A stretch of 44,988 bases of DNA from positions 1-44,988 of the forward strand of contig CALZOG010000005.1 of the NCBI GenBank assembly GCA_945827635.1. The letters run 5' to 3'. The translations under genes were made by a program, and so were the position numbers. Of the stretch, positions 32,915-40,869 are shown piece after piece. Position 1 is the first letter of the stretch. Each line of letters opens with the position of its first letter. The stretch comes from an uncultured Bacteroidales bacterium. Its GTDB lineage: Bacteria; Bacteroidota; Bacteroidia; Bacteroidales; Paludibacteraceae. Below the pieces are notes generated by a model that was given only the letters and a program-made list of their open reading frames with translations, did not search any database and had not been told where the DNA came from.

Positions 32915-32946
32915 TTTGCATATATCATTTTTTTTTTGTATCTTTG
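32915..32946 (+). promoter_or_regulatory. Promoter for amgK-murU-dcw gene run
   Basis: TTTG at 32915-32918 extended as TTTGCATATATC, a T-rich 20-bp gap, TATCTTTG at 32939-32946. It is the last recognisable promoter before the end of the window, 12 kb downstream. All following genes are on the same strand with short gaps. Confidence 0.85.
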
Positions 32947-32997
32947 CGTGCGATTTTGTGAATTGTATTATTTTTAATAATATCGTACGAATATTTA

Positions 32998-34440
32998 ATG
33001 CAACTTTCAGAACTATTCATACAGGTTACAGACAAGTCTGTCGGTGAACAGATTGCTTTGACCGCATCAGGCAGTAACCGCCGTTACTACCGCCTAATCA
33101 GCGAGGATAAATCCGTATCGCTGATCGGTGTGGAGGGTACATCGCATGACGAAAATCATGCGTTTCTTGTGATGGCAGCTCATTTCTCTAATCAGGGACT
33201 GAATGTCCCTCGCGTACTGGCTGTAAGCGAGGATGAGATGGCGTATGTGCAGGAGGATTTGGGCAACACCTTGCTGTTTGACTACATAAGTGAAGGCCGG
33301 AAGATGGGTGTGTTCTGCGAGAGCGAGAAGGCAATGTTGCGCAAGACAATCCGTGCGTTGGCGCGTTTTCAGGTAAAAGGTGCAGAGGATTTTGACTTCA
33401 ATGTGTGCTATCCGCAGCCCGAGTTCAATCTGAGAAGTATCCGCTGGGATCTGAATTATTTCAAGTACTGTTTTCTGAAGGCTACAGGTCTGGAGTTCCA
33501 GGAAGACCGTCTTGAGAATGACTTTGAGCGTATGGCGTATATCCTGCTGCAGCAGAAGCAGATGAATGCGTTCATGTACCGTGACTTCCAAAGCAGAAAT
33601 GTAATGGTAGTTGAGCGCGGTGGTGAAATGGTGCCATACTTTATTGATTTCCAAGGCGGCAGACGCGGTCCGGTGTATTACGATGTAGCATCGTTCCTGT
33701 GGCAGGCGAAAGCGAACTTCCATGACGAGTTGCGTGACGAACTGATAGAGGAATATCTGGACGAGTTGGGCAAATTTATGGAGGTTGACATGCAGTCGTT
33801 CTACGCAACGTTACGGCATTTCGTCCTTTTCCGTACGATGCAGGTGCTGGGTGCATACGGCTTCCGCGGGTACTTTGAGAAGAAGCCTCACTTCCTGCAA
33901 TCCATTCCGTTTGCCATCGAGAATCTTCGCCGTTTGCTGAAAGATGCAGCGGACGATTATCCGTATCTAATAGAGGTGCTGCACGAGATGACGGAGATGA
34001 AACAGTTCAAGGAGGTGAGTGTGCGCAAGCCGCTGGTGGTGAAGGTGTATTCATTCTCGTTCAAGAAAGGTATTCCTGCCGATGATAGTGGCAACGGTGG
34101 CGGATTCGTGTTTGACTGCCGCGCTGTGAACAATCCCGGCAAGTATGAGCGCTATACACATTTTACCGGAATGGATGAGCCGGTGATAAAGTTCCTGGAA
34201 GAGGATGGTGAGATTTTTCCTTTCCTGGACGCAGCATACCGGCTTGTTGATGCAAGCGTGAAGCGGTACAAAGACCGCGGTTTCACCAGTCTGATGGTCA
34301 GTTTCGGTTGTACGGGTGGACAGCATCGTTCGGTATATGCTGCGGAAAAGATGGCAGAGCATATCCATCAGAAGTTCGGTGTGGAAGTGCGGTTGATTCA
34401 CCGAGAACAGAATATTGAGAAAAAACTGACGGTCGATTAG
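32998..34440 (+). CDS. AmgK-like amino-sugar kinase fused to a RapZ C-terminal domain
   Basis: 480 residues in two parts. Residues 1 to about 325 are an aminoglycoside-phosphotransferase-type kinase close to AmgK, the anomeric MurNAc/GlcNAc kinase. The catalytic loop is MYRDFQSRNVMV and the metal-binding motif is FIDFQGGRRGP. Residues about 345-480 match the C-terminal domain of RapZ: KKGIPADDSGNGGGFVFD, CRAVNNPG and the strongly conserved VSFGCTGGQHRSVYAAE. In E. coli that domain senses glucosamine-6-phosphate and binds RNA. The inferred reaction is phosphorylation of salvaged MurNAc at C1, with the second domain sensing or binding an amino-sugar phosphate. A MurU-like gene follows 16 bp later, which supports the pathway. 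It opens the long cell-wall gene run. Confidence 0.85.
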   Translation: MQLSELFIQVTDKSVGEQIALTASGSNRRYYRLISEDKSVSLIGVEGTSHDENHAFLVMAAHFSNQGLNVPRVLAVSEDEMAYVQEDLGNTLLFDYISEGRKMGVFCESEKAMLRKTIRALARFQVKGAEDFDFNVCYPQPEFNLRSIRWDLNYFKYCFLKATGLEFQEDRLENDFERMAYILLQQKQMNAFMYRDFQSRNVMVVERGGEMVPYFIDFQGGRRGPVYYDVASFLWQAKANFHDELRDELIEEYLDELGKFMEVDMQSFYATLRHFVLFRTMQVLGAYGFRGYFEKKPHFLQSIPFAIENLRRLLKDAADDYPYLIEVLHEMTEMKQFKEVSVRKPLVVKVYSFSFKKGIPADDSGNGGGFVFDCRAVNNPGKYERYTHFTGMDEPVIKFLEEDGEIFPFLDAAYRLVDASVKRYKDRGFTSLMVSFGCTGGQHRSVYAAEKMAEHIHQKFGVEVRLIHREQNIEKKLTVD

Positions 34441-34456
34441 CAAGAGGTTGAAAGCA

Positions 34457-35233
34457 ATGAAAGCGATGATTTTTGCAGCAGGGTTGGGCACACGGCTCAA
34501 ACCGTTCACCGACACAAAACCGAAGGCGCTGTTGCCGTTGGCGGGCAAAACTTTGCTGCAGTGGCAGATAGAGAAACTCAAAGCCGTAGGAATAACCGAT
34601 ATAGTGGTGAATGTTCACCATTTCGGTGAGCAGATTATCGATTATCTGCAAGTTAATAACGGTTTCGGTTGCAACGTAAGAATCAGCGACGAGCGCGGGC
34701 AGTTGTTAGAGACTGGCGGAGGACTGCTGTATGCCTTTGAAAACGGAAACATTCAGACAGAGCCGGTGCTGGTGTGCAATGTGGATATACTGTCGAACAT
34801 CAACCTCGTTGATCTTATTGCTGCGCATGTGAATAGCCCGAAGTTGTTGGCGACCGTTGTGGTTTCCGAGCGTGAGACGCAACGCTATTTGCTGTTTGAC
34901 AGGAACGGAGAATTGTGCGGTTGGACGAACAAGAATACCGGAGAAGTGAAACCCGAAGTGCTGAGAGATAACGCATCGGAAATCGATAATCTTAAAATGT
35001 TGGCGTTTTCCGGCATGCAGATTGTTGAACCCTCATTCTTCGCTGAACTGCAGCAGACGCGGGTTGAGAAGGGCGAGAAGTTTTCGCTCATTGATACGTA
35101 TTTGTCGATTGTATCGCGGCAAGCCGGAGTGATTCGTGCTTATGTGCCGCAGCAATATAAGATGATGGATGTGGGAAAGATTGACCAACTGGGCGAAGCT
35201 GAACGGTTTGCTATGCAACTGGCAGTTGAATGA
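34457..35233 (+). CDS. murU: MurU-like sugar-1-phosphate nucleotidyltransferase
   Basis: 258 residues from the ATG at 34457, preceded by an AAGAGG stretch; a TTG three codons earlier is unlikely. Nucleotidyltransferase signature AAGLGTRLKPFTDTKPKAL, metal-binding CNVDIL, and GKIDQLGEAE near the end. With AmgK directly upstream it most likely makes UDP-MurNAc from MurNAc-1-phosphate, the last step of the salvage route that bypasses MurA/MurB (and fosfomycin). The alternative is a related sugar-phosphate uridylyl- or guanylyltransferase. Its neighbours on the 3' side are cell-wall genes that use the product. Confidence 0.82.
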   Translation: MKAMIFAAGLGTRLKPFTDTKPKALLPLAGKTLLQWQIEKLKAVGITDIVVNVHHFGEQIIDYLQVNNGFGCNVRISDERGQLLETGGGLLYAFENGNIQTEPVLVCNVDILSNINLVDLIAAHVNSPKLLATVVVSERETQRYLLFDRNGELCGWTNKNTGEVKPEVLRDNASEIDNLKMLAFSGMQIVEPSFFAELQQTRVEKGEKFSLIDTYLSIVSRQAGVIRAYVPQQYKMMDVGKIDQLGEAERFAMQLAVE

Positions 35234-35254
35234 TGACAATTAAATGTAAGACTA

Positions 35255-36181
35255 ATGTTAGGAGTAATAATCAATCCTAAGTCAGGCAAACGTGCGTATC
35301 GCATGCAGCGCATGTACCTGTGGAATCTGTTGCGTGAACGCAAGATCGCTTATGAGTTCCGCGTAACCAAGTATGCTGCGCATGCTACGGAGTTGGCGCG
35401 CGAACTGGTGGAGGATTTCCACTGTGACGAGATTCTTGTGCTTGGCGGTGACGGCACTCTGTCTGAGGTGCTGAACGGTATAATGCGTGCCAAGATTTCT
35501 GCCGAACAGCGCAGAAAGATTCAACTTGGCCTGATGCCACGCGGCACAGGTAACGACTGGGGACGTTACTGGAATCTGACCAAGGATTACAAGAAATCCA
35601 TTGAGCGATTTTTTTCAGGCGAGGGACATCCGCTGGATGTGGGTTGCGTAACGTATTGGCGGAATCATATTGAGCACCACCGGTATTTCATCAATTCCGT
35701 AGGTTTCGGCGTTGATCCGCTCTGCTGCCAGAAAGCCGAGAAACTGAAGTATTACCTCGGTTCGCACCACGTGAATTATCTGTTCGGTTTGTTCGGTGCT
35801 ATCGTTCAGCAGAAGCCCATTCCGATGCAACTGATTGTCGATGGTGAGGTGATTGTGGATGAACCATTGTTCACAATGAACGTGGGTAACGGTCCGTTCT
35901 CCGGTGGTGGTATACGTCAGAATCCCGATGCCGACCCGCAAGACGGTATCTTCCATGCGATGTTTGTGTGCAAACCTACACTGATACAGGTTATTAAGGC
36001 TATTCCTAACCTGTTCAACGGCAAACTGACCGAACTGCCGTTCATCCATGCGTACAAAGGCAAAGATATCCGTATGGAGACGGAAGAACACTTGATGTTC
36101 GAGGCAGATGGAATATTACAAAATGTGATGGGACCATGTGAGGTGCATTGCATCCATCATGCGTTGCAGTTCAAAGTATAG
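35255..36181 (+). CDS. Diacylglycerol/lipid kinase family protein (YegS/DgkB-like)
   Basis: A 308-residue lipid kinase. N-terminal LGVIINPKSGKRAYR, the nucleotide-binding GGDGTLSEVLNG, and LMPRGTGNDWGR. The C-terminal beta-sandwich contains FTMNVGNGPFSGGG and a final MFEADGILQ. The family phosphorylates diacylglycerol, sphingosine-like or related lipids at the membrane. Substrate not determined. It starts 21 bp after murU and ends 12 bp before rsmH, so it is embedded in the cell-wall run. Diacylglycerol recycling or undecaprenol-type phosphorylation would fit, but this is inference. Confidence 0.85.
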   Translation: MLGVIINPKSGKRAYRMQRMYLWNLLRERKIAYEFRVTKYAAHATELARELVEDFHCDEILVLGGDGTLSEVLNGIMRAKISAEQRRKIQLGLMPRGTGNDWGRYWNLTKDYKKSIERFFSGEGHPLDVGCVTYWRNHIEHHRYFINSVGFGVDPLCCQKAEKLKYYLGSHHVNYLFGLFGAIVQQKPIPMQLIVDGEVIVDEPLFTMNVGNGPFSGGGIRQNPDADPQDGIFHAMFVCKPTLIQVIKAIPNLFNGKLTELPFIHAYKGKDIRMETEEHLMFEADGILQNVMGPCEVHCIHHALQFKV

Positions 36182-36193
36182 AATTTGTAGTTG

Positions 36194-37096
36194 ATGGAAG
36201 AAACGGTGTATCATATTCCTGCGATGCTGAGCGAGGTGCTGGATGGTTTGTGCATTGACAAGAGCAAGCCGCAGATCTTCGTTGATGCCACTTTTGGTGG
36301 CGGAGGACATAGCCGTGGTATCATTGAGCGTATGGGTGAACAGTCGCGACTCTTCGGCATTGATCAGGATATAGACGCGTATGCCAACCGGATTGATGAC
36401 AGGCGGTTTACGTTCGTGCGGAGTAACTTCCGCTATATGGCTAACTTCATGGACTATTACGGTGTGCAGCAGGTGGATGGTATATTGGCGGATTTGGGCG
36501 TGAGTTTTCACCACTTTGATGCTGCCGAACGGGGATTTTCGTTCCGCTATGATGCACCATTGGATATGCGCATGAATGCTCGTCAAACTCTTTCCGCGGC
36601 GGATGTGGTCAATAATTATTCCGAAGAAGAACTGGCGCGTGTGTTGTATTTGTACGGCGAGTTCCGTGAGTCGCGCGCTATTGCTCGCCAGATTGCCGTC
36701 AAGCGTTCCGCACAAGCCATACAAACCACGCAACAACTGCAAGACAGTATCCGGCTGAAGGATAAGCAGGATTATGCACGGTTGTTTCAGGCATTGCGGA
36801 TTGAAGTCAACGACGAACTGGGCGCGCTGCGCGAACTGTTGCAATCGGCAACACAACTGCTCGCACCCGGCGGACGATTGGTTATACTAACTTACCACTC
36901 GCTCGAAGACCGTATAGTCAAAAATTTCATGCGTTCCGGTAACACCGAAGGTACGATAGAAAAAGATTTCTACGGCAATCCTCTTACGCCTTTCAGAGTG
37001 ATAGAAAAAGGACGTACTGCCTCGCCCGAAGAAGTGGCAAACAATCCGAGAGCACGCTCTGCCAAACTACGTGTCGCTGAGAAAATTGAAAACTGA
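36194..37096 (+). CDS. rsmH: 16S rRNA (cytosine-1402-N4)-methyltransferase RsmH
   Basis: 300 residues from the ATG at 36194 (a TTG one codon earlier is discarded). YHIPAMLSEVLDGLCI, SAM-binding VDATFGGGGHSRGIIER, GILADLGVSFHHFD, ERGFSFRYDAPLDMRMN and LTYHSLEDRIVKNFM are diagnostic. It methylates C1402 in the decoding centre. It usually follows mraZ as the start of the dcw cluster. Here mraZ is absent and a lipid kinase gene precedes. Its last codons and TGA stop are part of a heptanucleotide array (37081-37108). Confidence 0.96.
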   Translation: MEETVYHIPAMLSEVLDGLCIDKSKPQIFVDATFGGGGHSRGIIERMGEQSRLFGIDQDIDAYANRIDDRRFTFVRSNFRYMANFMDYYGVQQVDGILADLGVSFHHFDAAERGFSFRYDAPLDMRMNARQTLSAADVVNNYSEEELARVLYLYGEFRESRAIARQIAVKRSAQAIQTTQQLQDSIRLKDKQDYARLFQALRIEVNDELGALRELLQSATQLLAPGGRLVILTYHSLEDRIVKNFMRSGNTEGTIEKDFYGNPLTPFRVIEKGRTASPEEVANNPRARSAKLRVAEKIEN

Positions 37097-37108
37097 AAAT
37101 TGAAAGAA
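37081..37108 (+). repeat. Heptanucleotide array across the rsmH stop codon
   Basis: GAAAATT, GAAAACT, GAAAATT, GAAAGAA: four 7-nt units covering the final codons of rsmH, its TGA stop and the leader of the ftsL-like gene. Because TGA recurs at a 7-nt step, several frames hit a stop here. Confidence 0.75.
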
Positions 37109-37117
37109 AACTGATTT

Positions 37118-37435
37118 ATGGATAAACGACTGAGTTCGCTGCAAAAGATTCTGAACGGAGATATATTCAGCACACAACGTGTAGCCCAACACTACAAGTT
37201 GCTGGCGCTGATTGGCGTGTTTGTCTTCGCCGGTATCCTGATGGGATTTATTTCCGAATGGCAATATGTACGCATCGGTGCACTCAAGAAAGAACTTCAC
37301 GATGCCCGCAACGAAGAACTGACTATCAGTTCCGAACTTGTCAGCAGCACCCGTCAGTCGGCTGTTTCGCGACAACTGAAGGAGAACGGCAGCAAACTCC
37401 GTGAGGCCAACACTCCCGTAATCGTCATCAAATGA
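37118..37435 (+). CDS. FtsL-like cell-division protein
   Basis: A 105-residue bitopic protein: cytoplasmic N-terminus, one membrane segment (about 28-46, LLALIGVFVFAGILMGF), then a short periplasmic coiled coil (LKKELHDARNEELTISSEL). The size, topology and position between rsmH and ftsI are those of FtsL in dcw clusters, although sequence similarity in this family is always low. FtsL links FtsB/FtsQ and activates the septal synthase FtsW-FtsI. The 3' end overlaps a second heptanucleotide array (37430-37458). Confidence 0.8.
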   Translation: MDKRLSSLQKILNGDIFSTQRVAQHYKLLALIGVFVFAGILMGFISEWQYVRIGALKKELHDARNEELTISSELVSSTRQSAVSRQLKENGSKLREANTPVIVIK

Positions 37436-37458
37436 ACAAATGATAAATGACTAAATTG
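37430..37458 (+). repeat. Heptanucleotide array across the ftsL-like stop codon
   Basis: AAATGAAC (one base longer), AAATGAT, AAATGAC, TAAATTG. It contains the TGA stop of the ftsL-like gene (37433-37435) and lies 10 bp before the ftsI ATG. TGA appears at 7- to 8-nt steps, as in the rsmH array. Confidence 0.6.
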
Positions 37459-37468
37459 TAATTTCCGT

Positions 37469-39316
37469 ATGCCCGACGATCGCCAAAATGCCATATACCG
37501 CTTTGCTATTGTGTTCCTGTGCATCGCAGCAGGTTTCATCGCTGTGCTGGTGCATATTATTCGCATTCAATGGTTTGAGCGTGACAAATGGATGCAGATT
37601 GTGGATACTCAAAAACCCAATGCAACCGTTTTGGCGTCGCAGCGCGGAAATATCCTTGATGCCGAAGGACGTTTGCTCGCCAGCAGTATCCCCGGATACT
37701 ACGTTTATATGGATACGCGTGTTCCTGCGCTCCATCAGGGCGGTGACACGTTGTTCTACAGATATATAGACAGCATCTCCATTGGCCTCGCCCGTATTTT
37801 GCCGGAGAAATCTGCGGTGGAATACAAGAATATGATTACCCGTTCGTTCAACAAGCGCAACGGCAAAACCGCCAGCGGTCTGCAGCGAGAGAATGGTAGT
37901 TACCTCAAACTTTGTCCGCATCGAATATCGTATATCCAGAAGCGCGAGATTGAGCAGTTGCCTTTGTTCCGCCGTGGTTACTACAAGTCCGGCATTCAGT
38001 TCGATGAATCGCCGCAACGCAAAAAACCCTTCGGCTCGCTTGCTTCGCGTACTATAGGTTCTATTCTTGCCAATGGCAAAGGCAATACAGGTTTAGAGAA
38101 AACTTTCGACTCCGACCTGCGCGGCATAGACGGCATGGCCCTGCGCGAACGCATTGGTGGCAAGTGGGAGAATGTGCCGATCCGCGAAGCGGTGAACGGT
38201 TATGATCTTGTTACCACACTCGATGCCAACTTGCTGGACATAACCGAAACAGCCTTGCGCGGTTGCCTTGAACGTACACAAGCCGACTGGGGCTGCTGTA
38301 TTCTGATGGAGACGCAATCCGGCAAGATCCGCGCCATCTGCAACCTTGACCGCAGTAGCGATGGCACATACAATGAGCGTGCCAATCACGCTGTCACACG
38401 TGTCGAACCCGGATCAACATTCAAAGCCATTGCCATGATGGCGGCACTCGATGACGGAAAAGTCGAACTCACCGATACGTTTGAGGTATATAAGAGCGGA
38501 TGGAAATACCTTGACGCCAAACATACGGATGCGCATGCCAAGGATACAGTCTATACCTTGCGTAGCGCACTGGCGGCGTCATCGAACATTGCGTTTGCCA
38601 AGATGATCCTGAAGAGTTATGACAAAAAAGCCTCGAAGTTCGTTGACAAACTGCAAAGCATGGGACTGCGTGACAGTATGTATAGCGAGATCCCCGGTGC
38701 GCAAAAACCGCGCATTGACGTGCCGAACGATGCTGTAACCTTGTCGCGTATGGCGTATGGCTATTCGGTCGAACTTACGCCGATGCAGATTCTCACGTTC
38801 TACAACGGAATTGCCAACGATGGCAAAATGATTCGTCCGTATCTGGTGGAAAAAGTGATGGATGATGACAAGGTTATCCGTTCTTTCGGCACCGAGACGC
38901 TCAAGAGTAGTATGTGCAGGCGCAGCACGCTCGAGGATGTCAAAGTCAGTCTGCACGACGTGGTGTGGGATAACAATATAGGTACGGCTTCCGTTCGTTC
39001 CTGGGCGGGAAAAGTGGTTGATTACAAGGCGCAATCCAAACGAGTGCATATTGCTGGTAAGACCGGTACGGCACAACTCTTCCGCAACGGACGATACCAG
39101 TCGCGAGAACACCGAATGACCTTCGTCGGATATTTTCCTGAAGAAAAACCGCAGTACACGTGTATTTGTATGGTAGAACATCCGCATAACTATCCGGCTT
39201 ACGATGCCGGTTACGATTGTGGTAATGTCGTCCGCCAGATTGCCGAGCGCACTATCGTCTATGCCGGACACTATGTCATTCAGGGCGACTCGCTCGTATA
39301 TCAGATGAATAAATAA
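37469..39316 (+). CDS. ftsI: Septal peptidoglycan transpeptidase FtsI (class B PBP)
   Basis: 615 residues. A short cytoplasmic start and one membrane segment (about 10-32) precede the PBP dimerisation domain (LASQRGNILDAEGRLLASS). The transpeptidase domain has S316-T-F-K (active-site Ser), S371-S-N373 and K531-T-G533. It cross-links septal peptidoglycan during division and is a beta-lactam target. Many Bacteroidota FtsI proteins are about 700 residues, with a C-terminal PASTA domain. This one ends soon after the transpeptidase domain (YVIQGDSLVYQMNK), so PASTA appears to be absent. Located between the ftsL-like gene and murE as expected. Confidence 0.93.
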   Translation: MPDDRQNAIYRFAIVFLCIAAGFIAVLVHIIRIQWFERDKWMQIVDTQKPNATVLASQRGNILDAEGRLLASSIPGYYVYMDTRVPALHQGGDTLFYRYIDSISIGLARILPEKSAVEYKNMITRSFNKRNGKTASGLQRENGSYLKLCPHRISYIQKREIEQLPLFRRGYYKSGIQFDESPQRKKPFGSLASRTIGSILANGKGNTGLEKTFDSDLRGIDGMALRERIGGKWENVPIREAVNGYDLVTTLDANLLDITETALRGCLERTQADWGCCILMETQSGKIRAICNLDRSSDGTYNERANHAVTRVEPGSTFKAIAMMAALDDGKVELTDTFEVYKSGWKYLDAKHTDAHAKDTVYTLRSALAASSNIAFAKMILKSYDKKASKFVDKLQSMGLRDSMYSEIPGAQKPRIDVPNDAVTLSRMAYGYSVELTPMQILTFYNGIANDGKMIRPYLVEKVMDDDKVIRSFGTETLKSSMCRRSTLEDVKVSLHDVVWDNNIGTASVRSWAGKVVDYKAQSKRVHIAGKTGTAQLFRNGRYQSREHRMTFVGYFPEEKPQYTCICMVEHPHNYPAYDAGYDCGNVVRQIAERTIVYAGHYVIQGDSLVYQMNK

Positions 39317-39348
39317 CCAACGGTAGCACCGGAAAAATTAATGCAACA

Positions 39349-40827
39349 ATGATACTTTCTGAACTCATTCAAGCCATTGAGCCTCTACAGGTTATCGGCA
39401 AAACCGATGTCAACGTACACGCTATTCAGTTCGACTCACGCAAGGTCGAAACAGGCGATTTGTTTGTAGCGCAGGCAGGTACTGCAGTTGACGGACACAC
39501 GTTCATTCCGTCTTGCGTGGAAAAAGGTGCTTCTGTCATTGTCCTGGACAATAGTCAGTACCTCGCCGATACGAAAGATGGTGTAACTTACGTCTTGGTC
39601 AAGAATTCTGAGCAGGCTCTCGGACTTTTGGCGCATCAGTGGTACGGACGCCCCAGTGAGAAACTGACACTCGTTGGCGTTACCGGTACCAACGGCAAAA
39701 CAACGATTGCCACCCTTCTTTACGAGATGGTTCGCGCTATGGGATACAAAGCCGGATTGATCTCTACGGTTGTCTATTATGTGGATGGTACTGCCTATCC
39801 TTCTACTCACACTACGCCTGATGCGCTTGCACTCAATGCCTTGCTCGCACAAATGGTGGAAGCCGGATGCCAATACGCCTTCATGGAAGTCAGCAGTCAC
39901 AGTATTGCACAGGAGCGTATAGCCGGATTGAAGTTCGCTGGTGCCATGTTCACCAACCTCACGCGTGACCATATTGATTACCACAAGACTTTCGACAACT
40001 ACCGCGACACCAAGAAACGTCTCTTCGACGGCTTGCGCAAAGAGGCTTTTGCTGTCACCAATGCCGATGACAAAAACGGACTCGTCATGACGCAGAACAC
40101 GCGCGCCAAAGTCTTTACATATTCTACTCAATCCATGGCTGACCATCGCGGAAAGATTCTCGAGGAAGGTTTTGACGGCATGTTACTCAGCATCGACGGA
40201 CAAGAAGTCTTTGTTCCGCTTGTCGGACGTTTCAATGTCAGCAATCTGCTTTGCATCTATAGTGCCGCGCTCTGCCTTGGCTTCGAGAAAACAGAGGTGC
40301 TGCGTATCCTCAGTGCACTCAAGCCTGTCAACGGACGATTCGAAACAATCCATTCGCCCAAAGGTTGGACGGCTATCATTGATTATGCCCATACGCCCGA
40401 TGCTGTCGAGAATGTTATCTGCACCATCAATGAGATACTCCACAATCAAACCCTCAAACCCTCAAACTCTCAAACAGCAAAGCTGATTACCGTTGTCGGC
40501 TGTGGCGGCAACCGCGACAAAGGCAAACGCCCGATGATGGCGCAGATTGCCAAGCGCGGCAGTCAGCAACTCATCCTAACCAGCGACAATCCGCGTGACG
40601 AAGAACCTGCAGATATCCTCAAGGATATGACCGATGGTTTGACCGAAGACGAACTCCGTTCAACGCTTGTTATCGAGGACCGTGCTGCGGCTATACAGAC
40701 GGCTTGCACGCTCGCGCAGAAAGGCGATGTCATCCTTGTTGCCGGCAAAGGACACGAAGATTATCAGATAATCAAGGGGGTAAAGCACCACTTCGACGAT
40801 CACGAAATAGTCCGCAAATACATCTGA
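39349..40827 (+). CDS. murE: UDP-MurNAc-tripeptide synthetase (meso-DAP-adding) MurE
   Basis: 492 residues, Mur ligase that adds the third amino acid of the peptidoglycan stem in the cytoplasm. ATP-binding GVTGTNGKTT, STHTTPDAL, and the carbamylated-lysine region are present. The specificity motif D413-N-P-R416 indicates meso-diaminopimelate rather than lysine. An octanucleotide tandem repeat (40447-40478) adds the low-complexity segment NQTLKPSNSQTAK between the central and C-terminal domains, in frame. Followed not by mraY, as usual, but by a RhuM-Doc gene. Confidence 0.95.
   Translation: MILSELIQAIEPLQVIGKTDVNVHAIQFDSRKVETGDLFVAQAGTAVDGHTFIPSCVEKGASVIVLDNSQYLADTKDGVTYVLVKNSEQALGLLAHQWYGRPSEKLTLVGVTGTNGKTTIATLLYEMVRAMGYKAGLISTVVYYVDGTAYPSTHTTPDALALNALLAQMVEAGCQYAFMEVSSHSIAQERIAGLKFAGAMFTNLTRDHIDYHKTFDNYRDTKKRLFDGLRKEAFAVTNADDKNGLVMTQNTRAKVFTYSTQSMADHRGKILEEGFDGMLLSIDGQEVFVPLVGRFNVSNLLCIYSAALCLGFEKTEVLRILSALKPVNGRFETIHSPKGWTAIIDYAHTPDAVENVICTINEILHNQTLKPSNSQTAKLITVVGCGGNRDKGKRPMMAQIAKRGSQQLILTSDNPRDEEPADILKDMTDGLTEDELRSTLVIEDRAAAIQTACTLAQKGDVILVAGKGHEDYQIIKGVKHHFDDHEIVRKYI
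40447..40478 (+). repeat. In-frame octanucleotide repeat inside murE
   Basis: CAAACCCT, CAAACCCT, CAAACTCT, CAAACAGC. Four 8-nt units encode a polar loop (NQTLKPSNSQT) just before ITVVGCGGNRDKGKR. The period is not a multiple of three, so gain or loss of one unit would shift the frame of an essential gene. Confidence 0.7.
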
Positions 40828-40869
40828 TCAACTGAAGCAATTCTTTCATGTGCAATGAATAATTAAACA

